In this document: one piece after another, positions 1 through 12,400 of the stretch
Position numbering within the stretch: position 1 is the stretch's first letter
How the letters are laid out: the number at the start of each line of letters is the position of its first letter
DNA from: Vicugna pacos
Taxonomy: Eukaryota > Chordata > Mammalia > Artiodactyla > Camelidae
DNA length: 64,000 nt
Direction: 5' to 3'
NCBI RefSeq assembly: GCF_048564905.1
Contig: NC_133023.1
Span: 6,711,001-6,775,000 of the forward strand
The notes under the pieces: generated by a model
The model's input: the letters and a program-made list of their open reading frames with translations, nothing else
Databases searched by the model: none
What the model was told of the DNA's origin: nothing
Program-made: the position numbers and the translations under genes

Positions 1-911
1 AGAGATGTGGGAAGATTGAGTTAGTGAAATTTGGGTTATCAGATTCCCATGCATACCAGTCAGTGTGCGTTTATAAAGAGAACCGAATAGATAGCTGCCC
101 AGACTCAGACAATAATTGGTGCGGCCTGTTTTATGACAGCTGTCTTGTCAGTCAGTGTGATCATGACGTCTAGGAGAGGGGAGGCTCTCCTTAAAGAAAC
201 CTATCTGGAAAACCTCTCCTTTATCTATCTGTGTCAAGCCAAGGGTCCTTGATCAGATGGACTTTAAGGAGAGAGATCTGTAGACAATGTGCTTTTGTTG
301 TTTTTCTCCAGAAAACAAAGAGGACCCTTTGCAATTTCTGATTCCCACTGCATGAGGAATACAGGGCAGTGTTTAGTAGGCGTCCCCTTGTATTGTTCCC
401 GTGCTTGTTTGGCTTTTTGCATTTGGTCCATGGTTAATGTTTAACTCCTTAACTTCTGACCATTGGTAGATGAAACTTACCAAATACATTTTAGATAGAG
501 TAGGGTATAATGCACAGAAACCGAAAGTTGTGAGGGGGGAACATTTGGCAGGGAATGAGAACAAAACAGAGGTGCTCGCCTATTGTTGTGGCAGAGCCAC
601 ATTCCATTGTCGTCACCTCATTAAACATACCGCTTGGAAGAAGATGCTTGTTTTACCTGTTTTGTAACTGTCAATATCTGTTTTCGCTGGCATTTAAATC
701 TGTATTTTGAGATAGTAAAAAAAAAAAACTGTGAGTGTACTGATATTACTTAGGCAAAGCCAGTGAACTAATTTTCCAACCAATTAGTTGGAGCAAAAGC
801 AAGTAGATAATATATGATTTTTGTGTTAAAATCAAATTCTAGAATTGATTCAGCAAACTTACATGAAATTGACCTGACTTTCAAATTTGCTTTCATAATT
901 TTATTTTGCAG
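1..911. other. WWC3: Intron upstream of first visible exon
   Basis: AT-rich, with no recognised repeat or gene. It ends in a polypyrimidine-rich acceptor (TTCATAATTTTATTTTGCAG). Confidence 0.6.
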
Positions 912-1021
912 GATAACAAAGCCATTGACCTTTGCCGATTGTGTTGGGGATGAACTTCCTTTAGGATGGGAAACTGTATATGATAAACAAATTGGAATTT
1001 ATTACATGGACCACATAAATA
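912..1021 (+). CDS. WWC3: WWC3 exon: WW2 domain, first part
   Basis: The acceptor TTTTGCAG precedes 912 and the donor GTAAGT starts at 1022. The exon completes a split Arg codon and encodes [10 protein letters not shown], then the start of WW2 ([21 protein letters not shown]). The first signature Trp of the WW fold is residue 20. The last base opens a Lys codon finished by the next exon. This is the most upstream WWC3 exon visible. Confidence 0.95.
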
Positions 1022-3352
1022 GTAAGTAGAGTGCCACCTTGAGTTATTATATATGAATGAGTTTTCATGTTGATCTCAAAGATGCTAGGAACTCTTTCTG
1101 TAGATGAAACAATTGTTACTCTCCAAAGCAGCATTGAACTGGATTTTATAAATGTCATCTGAAGTATCCATTAGCTGAGCAGGTATGTAGCTACCTGGCT
1201 TGTGTGTTGCTCAGGACTGCATGGAATATGTTGAATGGAGAGTTTTAATACCTAATTGAAAGAATAAATTTTCCAGGCAGTCTACTAATAGAAACATCTC
1301 TCAAAATGAGAAGACTGGTTTTTGCAAAATGCAACTTAACAAGTTCTTGGAACAGTAAATGCCCAAGTGGTTGCCTTAACTTCATTTTGTCTTATGCATG
1401 TGATTTGATTTGATTTGAGCTTTGTGAAGGGAGAAACTAATGCAAAGACTACAGCTAAAATAAATGGTCCTTGACCATGCCGGCCTTCTTTGTGGAGTTG
1501 TTGAGAGCAGTGATTCTCACCCAGGGCTGGTATTGCCTCCCAGGGACACTTGGTAATGTCTGGAGGCATTTTCGATGGTCACAGCTGAGAGAGGTGCTCC
1601 TGGCATCTGGTGGGTGGAAGCCAGAGATGCTGCTCACAGGGCGCCCCACAGAGGCTGAGCTGCCCCAGTGGTGCTGAGATTCACATGCTGCCTTTGGTTC
1701 TAGATCTCTTCTCCACCCCACTCCTGGCTTTCTTCTGCCTCCTCATCAGCCTTCCTCCATCGGGTACCGCTGGGGACCCATTCCTCTCTCAGATCCACAT
1801 TTTCTCTCTCTCCCATTTTTGTTCTAGCTGCCCTCAGTGTTCCTGCCATTGTCATTACTACTGGGGACATGAAGTTTCCCTTAGTGTGCTTTCTGTCCTT
1901 GGAGTTATTAAGTGTGGGAGAGGCTGGGAGGATGCACAGTGTACGCCGTGTGAGTGTGAAGCTCCTCCCTCACTCGGTCTCATGGCTCCTCGTGTCCCCA
2001 TAGTGTGATCGGGCCGGGCTGGTGCTTTTAGGACTGACTCCCACATTGTCACTGGCCGGCCGGCTCCTCAGTTCAGCATTAAGGAACCTACATGACGAGC
2101 CTTCCTGTCTCTGTCCAGGCCTGTGGGGTTTCCGATCAATACACTCGGCTTCCCCTTGATTGCAGCTCCTACCCACAGACTGGGCAGCAGGGTGAGTACT
2201 GCCTCGGTCCTGCCGCCCTCCCAGGCGGTTATCCACGTGGCACAAGGGCTTCTAGGCGGACCCACTGCACAGTGGACAGGGTGCAGTGCTCCATGAGGCT
2301 CCATCTGGGGCAGCCCCCCCCCGGCCTGGCTGAGCTGGTGCCCTTGTTTGCGTGTGTCCAGGTGTCTGGGCCATCTGGGCCACCTTCCCAGCTGCAGGGT
2401 GGTCACTCCGGCAGGTGAGGGCTGCTGGGCACAGGGGCACCAGGGCCTCCTCACCAGGCTTTGGCCTCTCTGGGCCCAGGTAGTATGACTGAACAGCACA
2501 GGCATTCACTGACATGACCTTTCTGGAAAGCCTGCCTGCCCGCCACTGAGGCCTAGGACCCGTTCTGGCTCGTCTCTTGTAAACCCAGCTCGCTCATCCC
2601 TCTGGGCCCCCTTCTTTGCTGCGGGTGTTCCTTTCTCACTGAGTCACAGCAAGGGACCTCTCCGTGCCGGCCACTCTTGAGGCCCTGGGGACACAGGGAA
2701 GTGAGACCTAGTCTTTACCTTCAAGGATTTGACGTGACACGCTAGACATGACCATGAACCCCCAACCTGAGTAATCACCAAGGGCTTTCTTTCAGCCACC
2801 TTGAGTCTACCTGGGATGACCCAGCACCATGGAGGGTGGAGGGGGAAGGTACCAGCTCCAGGGCCCTGCCCCTCCCGAGCCTTGCTCCCAAGAACCCAGC
2901 TCTTGATAGCACATCCTTAAAGCTCTTTAAGGGCACAGAACCTGAGGGGTCACATGTTAAGTTGGAACTGTGCAGGTTGACAGTGGAGTGAGGGACCAGA
3001 GGGGCCCTGGGTTGATCACCTTCAAGGTTCCCAAGACCCTTGGGTGTGCTGACCAGAGTGTGAACAGAGCCTGTCGGCCGAGGCAAGTCTCCTGGCTGAA
3101 CAGCATCAGAGACATCCGGGCGGTTACACCACTGTGACTCTGCCCACGCCCAGGCCCAAGCCCACTAAACCTGAACGCTAGGGCTAGGTCAGTGTTTGTT
3201 ATTTCTGTTTCTTATTTCCCCATGTGAGCTTTTAAGGCCTGGAGAGGCCTTCCAGGAGGGGCCCTGGGGTAGCAGTGTGAAGAGGGATAGTAGGGGTTGT
3301 TGCTGGGACGGGGTTTAAAAGGAAGAACTTACTTGAAACATCCTAGCAAGCG

Positions 3353-3407
<55 letters not shown>

Positions 3408-6400
3408 TGAAGATGACGTAAAATTTACATTTTTTAAATCATTTTGAGGTGAAATGCACAGAACGTGCAATTAACCGTTTAAACGCATTACAGTTGGGTG
3501 GCGTTTGGTGCATTCACAGTGTTCTTCAACCACCACCTCTGGCTAGTTCCAGAACATTTCATCACCCCAGGTACAACCCTGTACCCCTTAGCCGTCACTC
3601 CCCATTCCTCCCGCCAGTCTCCTGTCCCACGCAACCCCGAATCTCCTATATGTCTCTCTGGGTTTGCCTCTTCTGGACATTTCATCCAAATGGATCCTAC
3701 AACATGTAGTCTTTTGGGTCTGACTTCTCTCACTTAGCGTGAGATCCTCGAGGTCCATCCATGTTGTAGGATATCAATAGTTTATTCCTTCTTATGGCTG
3801 AATGACACCCCACTGCATAGGTAGACCACATTTTATTCATCCACTCATCATTTGGTGAGATTCCCTAATTTTTCCACGTTTGGGCTGTTGCAGTAGTGTA
3901 CTCAAGTGCACTTGGAGAAAAATATTTTGCAGGTTTATTTAGGATTTGGGTGGGGAATTTTATTAGCATTTTCCTTCTAGGAACTCTCCTTAATTTTGTT
4001 TTGGCTGCAGGCAGCCTGTATATAATGACCAATATGGCATCATTGTAACGGAGCCACTGCAGCCTGCGGTCTCAGTGTTGGGAGCAGGACGCCACTTTCC
4101 GTTTCTTACTGCATTTAGGGTGGCGCTTCTGTGGAAATCTCCACTAGGAATTTGATTGCCATGAAGGAAAGGAGCCTTCCCGAGTCTGGGTGTCTTGCCC
4201 ATTTGATCACTCCATTCCTCGATGTAAGGATCTGATCTCAGGACTGTAGTCCTCTGTACGGAGCAGATGGCCCCTTCTGCTCCACACTCAGTGAGCCTGC
4301 GGTCCACAATCATAGACTGCCTTCTGAGTCTCAGACTGACGAAGGGCCCTGAGAATATAAAGATGACTGGGGCTGTGCGCCTGCTTCTAGGGGCTTGGAG
4401 TTTAGATGGGAAATAAAGAAATACAAAAACAGTTATGCGGCGAGTGGTCAGAGCAGCAGTCCTAGCCATTGCACAGAGATATGTGTGCTTGGCAGGGCAG
4501 AGAAGGCTTCAGAGAAGAGGTGCCTTTGTAAAGGGACTTAGACAATGACATGGTTTTCTGGTGGGCAGAGGAGGACAGAAGTGACGTAAATGCATGGATA
4601 AGCGTTTCCAAAGATGGGGACTGTGGAAAATTTAGTCTGTGTAGAGGATGTCTCTGGGGAAAAGGGCAGAAACTTGAAATAAAGCTGGCAAGTTAGTTTC
4701 AGGACTCATCACGTGGAGGATATTGGACTTTGTGCTTTAAGAGAGGTTCACGTGTTAAAGAATTGCAGGCAGAGTTGGGAAGGTAACTTTGGTGAGCACA
4801 CTGAGGGTGGCTCTCGGTGGGATGAGTCAGGAAGCCTGGGTGTTTCTGGAGAGAGATTGTGAGGGTCTTATTGAATTAAGGGGAGATGGAGAGAAGGCAT
4901 GTCGTCAGTCATTGTTATAGGTAGGGGCAGGAATCACCAATTCTGGATGCCCCACCAAATATTCTGGGTGAGGGCAAGGGGTAGGAGTCCTCTGAGGTGG
5001 GGTCCCAGGTTGGCTGAGTGGGCAGATCCCAGTAGTGCAGCTCCCTTCGGGAGGGCAAGCGACAGCAGCAGGCGCTGGGCCACCTGCTGTGGTTTGGTTT
5101 CGGTTTAGGTAGTGAAAAGGCGCTGTGTGAGAATGAGTCCAACTTTGGATGATTGACTCAGTTACTGTGCGTCCTTCCAGGTGGAGATGTAGCTAGAAGG
5201 GAGTTGGAAGGAAAGGATGGGGCTCAGGAGAGGTTGGAGCCAGAGGTAAGCATGAGCCCTTCCGGGAGCTGGTAGAGTGAGAAAGCCAGAGTGGAAAGCG
5301 GGGCGGATTTATGGGCGGGAGGAGATGAGGAAGTTCACAAAGAAGGCAGAAGGACGTGGTCTGGCATGGGGGGAAGGGGAGGGAGCAAGCCAGTCACAGG
5401 GACAGCAGAGCTGACAGTATCCAGGTTGGACAAGTCAGGGAGAAGAAGGTTGGATGCATCTCTTAGTTTGACAGTGACGAGTTCCTTTGGGTTCGTGTCC
5501 ACCCACGTTTACTGACTGTGTGAACAACTGTCTGATGTTGTCTTCCCCTTCAAGGAACTGTTGCATATCTACAGAGCCTTGGTCTCCTCTCAGCGGCAGG
5601 TATGTAAATAGAAGATGATCCACACTTTGGGAAGGTTCCTTATGCAGACGCTTCCATAATGAACATCCTGGTAGTTAATTAATTTTCATATCGACCAGTC
5701 ACATAACTGCACAATTATTGGTCAACCTAAAGATTTTACTTGAAGTCACTTATGTCCTTACCCTTTTCATTTCAGAGCTTACCCAGATTGAGGACCCCAG
5801 AGAACAATGGAGACGAGAGCAGGAACGGATGCTGAAGGAGTACTTAATTGTAGCCCAGGAGGCTCTCAATGCCAAGAAAGAAATCTACCAGATTAAGCAG
5901 CAGCGGTTCGAGCTGGCTCAGGAGGAATATCAGCAGCTGCACAAAATGTGTGAGGACGACAGCCGCTCATACGCCAGCTGTGAGTTGCCCGGCTCCTCCA
6001 GTGAACACGCGCGACTTTAAGAGCCATCTCTGCTAGGTTATCTGCAAAGCCCGAACTTCACTCGGGCAAGGCAGCTTCATAAAGTTTCTAATCGCACACA
6101 GACAGGGGATCAGCCTTCCACACGGGAATTGATGGTCATTCACTACCATCCTTTAGCAAATATTTATCAGGTGCCCACCTTGTGCCCAGTCACAGTGATA
6201 CGGTAGAGCCTAACAGAGGAGAGGTCCCTGCCCTCAGGGAGCGTCCGAGCAGCTGGGGAAGGGAGGACATAAACAAGTACATTTCAGGTCGTGACACAAA
6301 GCCATCTCATGCCTCATATTTGTCTGTGTGGGAAAGGGCTTCACCTGGAGGCCCCTGCAGTTAATCCTGCTTGTCTGGGCTGATCCTTGGGAAAGCCATA

Positions 6401-9400
6401 CCACACTTCTGTTGATCATGGATGCACAGATCCAGGAGCCTCCGCATGTCAGGCACCTGTCTCTTTGTAGAGTCCTTTCTTGGGCAACACACTGAAGGTG
6501 GAGAGACTCAGTATAGCGCAGAGAATTGGAGAACTCTCTGCCCCTCAAGTAAGATGGACGCACACTGACGTTCTCCATAGGGAGCCCCTCTTAGCTTCAG
6601 AGGGTGCTGGCTGTGGGCTCCCATTTCAGTAGCACTCTGCAGATGCTCAGGTGTTGAAGGAATCAGGTCCAGTCGCAGAAGCCAAAGCATTTGGTTGCTG
6701 ACTCAGTCAGTCACTGCCTGAGCCAGCCCCTTCCCACCGGAGTTGTCAGGCCCAGCAGCCCACCGCGGGTGCATGCGGCCATGGCTGTCCCGGGGCCCGA
6801 GAGCTTGGGGACAGTGTATGAAGTTGGTACCACAGGGTTTCTTTTTGTGAAAACCTTAGTCTAGCCGAGACTTGGAAGGACTTACCTGCGGCATGACTGC
6901 CGTGTTGCCAGGGATTTGCTCTGTGACCCAGCTTAGAACGTGGAAGACATGGTCAAAGCTCTATCCTGTGTTGCAGGTCAGAATGGAGTTGAGGTCAAGG
7001 GGCCGTACGTCTTTTTTACTGCAGCTGCTGTTGGAGGTAAATAAGCCGGGGTTTCCCCTCTGTCACAGGAATTTGAGATGTTTGTGTTTCCATCTGCCGT
7101 GAGAGAATGCAGGCTCAGGTACAATGATATGTTGTTTCTAGGCTGTTTTCTCTCATTCTTCAGACATTGGTATGTACTAGGATTTTTTCTGTTTGTTTGT
7201 TTGTTTTTAACTGTCCATCAAAATGTGATGGGTCAGCTCAGTGCTAGTTTTTAGAAAAGGCTGGTTTCTTCATAGTTCTCTTTACTTATAATGCCTGTCT
7301 CTGATTTTGGTAATGGGATAATACTGGCCTCACAGAATGAGTGGGGACATGCTCCCTCCTCCCTAGTTTTTGGCAAGAGTTTATGTGAGATTGGTAGTGC
7401 CTTCTTAACTGTTTGATAGAATTAATCAGAAAAGCCATCTGGACCTGGAGTTCTTCCTGGGAATGTTTGTAACCTTTAATAGATACAGGGGTAATCAGAT
7501 TTTCCTGTTTCTTCTTGAATCAGTTTTCGTATTTGTGTGCTTCAAGAATTTCGTCTCTTTCACCTAATCTAAAAATCAGTAAACTTTTCTGTAAAGGGTC
7601 AGCTGGTATTTTAGGCTCTGTAGACCATGTGGTCTTAGATGCAACTACTCAAGCCTGTTGTTACCATGTGGAAGCAGCCAGACACGATACATAAATGAAT
7701 GTGTGTGGCTTGATCTGATAAAAGTATAAAAATGGGTAACAAGCTGGGTTTGGCCCACAGGGATTCTACCGAGTGCTAATCCAAGCTGTCAAGTTTATGA
7801 AGTTTTTGTAGAATTCCTGTATGATTCTTTCAATGTCTGGACTCTGAGGTGGTGTCCTCTCTTTGATTCATGATATTAATCATTTATGTATTCTTAATCA
7901 GTGTAGCTAACCTCTTATCCATTGTATGTATCATTCTAGTGAACTGGCTTTTGATTTTCTTTTTTTCCCCCCAATTTCTTGTCTCTCTTCGATTTTATTG
8001 ATTTGTCCTCTTTATTTCCTTCTTTCTACTTGGTTTGGCTTTAATTTGTTCTTCCTTTTCTATCTTCCTAAAGTAGGGACTCAGATCATTGATTTCAGAC
8101 CTTTCTGATTTTCTCACATAGCCTCTAAAGGTATAAATTCTCCTCTAGGTACTACTTTAACTGCATCCCACAAATTTTGGTATTTTCATTTTCAGTCAGT
8201 TCAAAATATTTCCCCATTTTTTTGTGATTTATCTTGTGACCCATGGGTTCTTATAAAAGTAAGTTGTTGGGTGCTCACTTTGGCAGCACATGTGCTAAAT
8301 ATTGGAACGATACGGAAAAGATTAGCATGGCCCCTGTGGAAGGATGACACGCAAAGTTGTGAAGTGTTCCATATTTTAAAAATAAAAATTAAAAAATGAA
8401 AGTAAGTTGTTGGAACTTTTAAAAGATATGTTGTTGATTTCTAATTTAATTCTGTTATGGTCAGAGACTGGACTATATAAGATTCCAAACTTTTAGTATC
8501 TACTGACATGACTTTTATGGCTCAGTGTATGGTCTCTTTTAAATGATCCCATAGGATGAACAACTCATGGACTTGGTGCCTTGAGGTCACATTTAGCTGA
8601 AGCATTGGTTTATAACTGTTTCTGAGAGCTTATAGTTAGCGATTCTAAACCTTTCCAAAAGTTACTTGGTGGAAGTAGGTTGAACCATATAAAATTGTCC
8701 TTTTTATGGCTTAAAAAGGGCCAAATATTGGCCATTTCATACAATTGAACCTAATAGAGTGTTTCATCCCAAGAGCCTTTAGGCACCTCATCTGTTCCAT
8801 GATTGGGTTTGGTTAGGTCTCCAAAGAGGTTTTCCAGTCAGTTGTTCTAGGAATAGAATAGGGAAAGGACATATCAGAAAAACTTGGCAGGAAGTTTCTT
8901 GCCAGTAATGGAAAGGAAAAATTTCGTCAAGAGAAGATGTGTTTTATATACTGGTTCCTATACTGGTGCAGCCCGGACTTGAGTTGCAGTGAGCATGGGG
9001 ACTCGGGACTGGAGCTGCTCAGGATGCTAATATAGGAGGACCTAGTTACAGCCTGTTGGATTCTATACCCAGCCCGAGGGGGTGAGAGGTGGGGTCCCAT
9101 GGCAATGCCAAGCCTAGAGGGTAGGGGTGTTCAGGATTGGTCATCCTGTGGAGCTGGGACATCCCTCAACATCTGTTTTTGTACTTCCGTGGGCTTTTTA
9201 CTCCCTTGACATTTGGGCAAATAGGGAATTGGACTCAATTTCATTCCTTCCTGTGTGCCATAGAATTTTATTAATGCCCAGTAAAAAAGAAATACTCAAG
9301 GTGCTGTCTGTGAAGTCCTGTATGAAGAAACCTTGATTAGAGGAAGATGATGACTCTGTATGTTGACTTGAGATTTTAATGTGCTCATCAAACTCCACTC

Positions 9401-12400
9401 CCCGACCCACCAGAGGTCCCTGCGTAGATACCATCTCTGCATCTACTCCTGTAGGTGGCCTCGGAGGCCACATGGGGCCTCCCTGTTTTCATGAAGGGCT
9501 GGAGATGCCAGTGGATCTTGCTGGAGCCTATCTCATCAGGGAAAAAGACTATGAATGGAGTCTAGGAATTAATCCAGGCAGTTTATAGGCTGCTGTCCCT
9601 TGGGTTTTGACAAACTCTTTGAATTTGCTGTTTAACCTGAACTCCATCAAGGAAGACTCTGTTAGATACGACTCAAATGAACTATTTCTGGCCACAGGCT
9701 AAAGTTCAAGACAGTGATCCGGCTGGCTCGAATCATTGTGCTCTAACAGATGTCTGCTCCAGAGGCCTGGGCCCCCATCAGGAGCTGCTGGTGGCAGGAT
9801 TCATAGCACACCTGGACTCCAGCTGACCCCATGGGCCTCACACAGCCCAGATCACTGTCATTGCTAGTCATCTAAAGCAAAGAGGTGTTTTCTTGCTCTG
9901 GTACTGGAAACAATGATATCTGGACTTATTTCCCATGATTTCCTTCATTGGCAATGACTCGAAGTGAAAGGAACCCATGTGGAATGGGCTGGTGTTTTCT
10001 CAGCATTATTGTGGTTGCCACATCATGAAGCACTGTTAACACTGTGATGTTATGTTTGGGGTATCCACAAGAAACAGTATTGAGTGGGCTAAATTAGTTC
10101 TTCAGGGCTCCGTACTCTATAAGTGGTAGACCTTGGATTTGAACCCAGATCTGTTTGTGTACATAGTCTTCAGGGCTGTGTACTATTCTGAGACATGGAC
10201 GAGGTAGCTCAGAAGAACTGATCATGGTTTTGGAACACCATGCCTTCCCATTGTTCAAGTTACCTGGAAATAAGGTCCAATTATAAATTGACAGGTCATC
10301 TGGCAATTACACAACACTGAAAGGGGCACGTGGAGGGCAGAGCACTTTCTACTTCTGACTTCTTTATGGCCCATAGTAGGATTGCTAAACTGTTCATTTA
10401 GTTTTCAACAGATATTTATTTAGCACCTGGTGTTGATATATACTAAATGCTGGGGACATGATTTATCCCTCATGGCTGATTGTAGGGGAAAGTGAGGCAG
10501 AGGAATTGACTAGAACAGCCATTTCTAATATTGGAGCAGGATATGGGGAGATCACAGGAGGAGGGGACCTCTTCCATACCCTGTACAGATTTCCCCCCAA
10601 GTCATGGAAATCACCGGAATAAAGCTCTATTCACTGGAGAGGAAAGGTTTTGTGTCAGTATTGGGCCATCTGGCATCTGAGAATACCAGGCCTTAACCTT
10701 TGTTGTCTCTGACCAAAGCAAACTCATGCTTTGCTGGATTTGAGCACACACATCCCCATGAGACTAAGAACCCAAATCTGCTTTATTCCTGTGGGCTTGT
10801 GAGCTAGCTGCATGCTACCCAGCCCCGCTTTATGCTTTGTAGCACACCGAGATGGAGCTTCTCTGCGGTGGGAGCCTTCTCTCTGAGACACACCCACTGC
10901 TTCCTCTCCAGCTCCATTTTGTAGCGTTTTCTCCCGCTTCCTCCATTGCAGTGTTCTTCTGTTTGCCTTCTTTTTAACACTGAAGACATTTGTTATTTCA
11001 GAAATTTTTTTTTCTGGAGTTACTCTTTCATTCTTCCTGAGAAACTCTAGCCTCCCGGTGCATTGAGACGAAGTACATGACCATCTGCAGGATATTTTGG
11101 AAGGAATTCTTGCTTGGGGTAAATTATAGTCTGAACCACAAGTCAGCAAATTATGACCCACAGGCTGAATCCTGTCCGCCCTGGCTGTTTGTAAATAAAC
11201 TTCTGTTGGAACATAGCCACGTCCACTCACCGATTTAACAGCCACAGTGGCAGAGCTGAGGAACTGGGACAGGGACATATGGCCCACAAAGCCAAAAATA
11301 TTGACTATCTGCTCCTTTGTAGAAGAATCTGCACCAGTGGTTCTCACCCTGGCTGCACTAGAGGAATCTCCTGAAGGGGTTTTAAAAACTCTGACTGCCT
11401 GGACCCCACTCCCACCCCTAGAGATTTTGATTTAATGGCTTTGGGTGGGGCCAGGCTCCCCTCACCCTTTTTTTTTTTAAAGCTCCCCAGGTGGTTCTCA
11501 GAGTTGAGATCCACTTGTCCAGGTTGATTGTGACCCTTCCTTCCGGCAGCAGCAGGAATAGGACTTTGTTTGTTACCCTGGCTCCGAGGAGCTCCTAGAA
11601 GTCTGCCCCCAGAGTCTCTTTCGGTGGCTGGGAGAGAGTGGGCCTTGTCTCGGGTGAGAAAGCACTGGCCCACGCTGCGTTCCTGGGAGAGGTGGTGGGG
11701 AAGCTTGACCTTACCAGTCCTCAGTCCTGCCAGCATTCTTGCTGAGGCCCCAAGTCCAGTGCACAAAGACTGTCATCTCCCATTGTTTCTCTGGTGAAGG
11801 GTTCTCATCTAGTGTCTGGCGTAGGATAAGGGCCGCAGGCCCTCGGTCAGCCACCTCTCGTGCTTCACGCAAGCACGTTGGAGCAGGCGGGGGGTGGGAG
11901 GTGGTGGAAACGGTGCGCGCAGCATTTCCCCAGGTACTTGGGGGCGACTCCGTCTTGACAGTCGCAGCAGAGTGCACGTGTCTACCGCACCTCCTCGCCC
12001 ATCCTCGAGAGAGAGTTCTTGGTTTGGGTTGGTGGCCTCTTGTGTCACTTCTTCAGGTTACCTCTGAGTGGGCTAGTTTAATATTTTTGTTCCTTGGCCT
12101 ATGGTGCCTTTAAAAAAGAAGTCACGCCCTCTTTTGTTGGCCTTGGTTATTTATATGCCTACCTTGGTCGCAGCTCTGCTAATTAGTACCTGTCAGCATG
12201 GAAACTGTCAGGGCTTGCTGTCCTTTCTGCCGGAGTCCTCCTGGGCTCCCTCGAGCAGCTCCCTACAGAGCTGATGCCTGGAGGCGCATACCTGGTCCTG
12301 AGGAGCCATCTGCCCAGGGGATGTTTTTGGAGAGGGACTACTGGTCTTGTAAAGCATGTCACCCCCCTGGGGGGATCTCAGGTTCTCAAGGCACAGAGGA

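Larger units (their letters stand above)
7140..8570 (-). mobile_element. Old LINE-1 (L1M-type) ORF2 fragment, antisense
   Basis: Phrases such as GGATAATACTGGCCTCACAG, AGCCATCTGGACCTGGAGTT, ACTGCATCCCACAAATTTTG and TTCTGTTATGGTCAGAGACT are reverse-complement ORF2 of an old LINE-1. It is interrupted by a hAT element (about 7567-7785) and by the U6 retrocopy (8271-8398). The edges are approximate. Confidence 0.8.

Noticed and set aside
3356-3406. TG run as a possible CRISPR-like or regulatory array
   Set aside because: It is a simple dinucleotide microsatellite.
10724-11347. 207-codon open frame on the minus strand
   Set aside because: It runs into a hAT element, has mixed composition and no recognisable domain.
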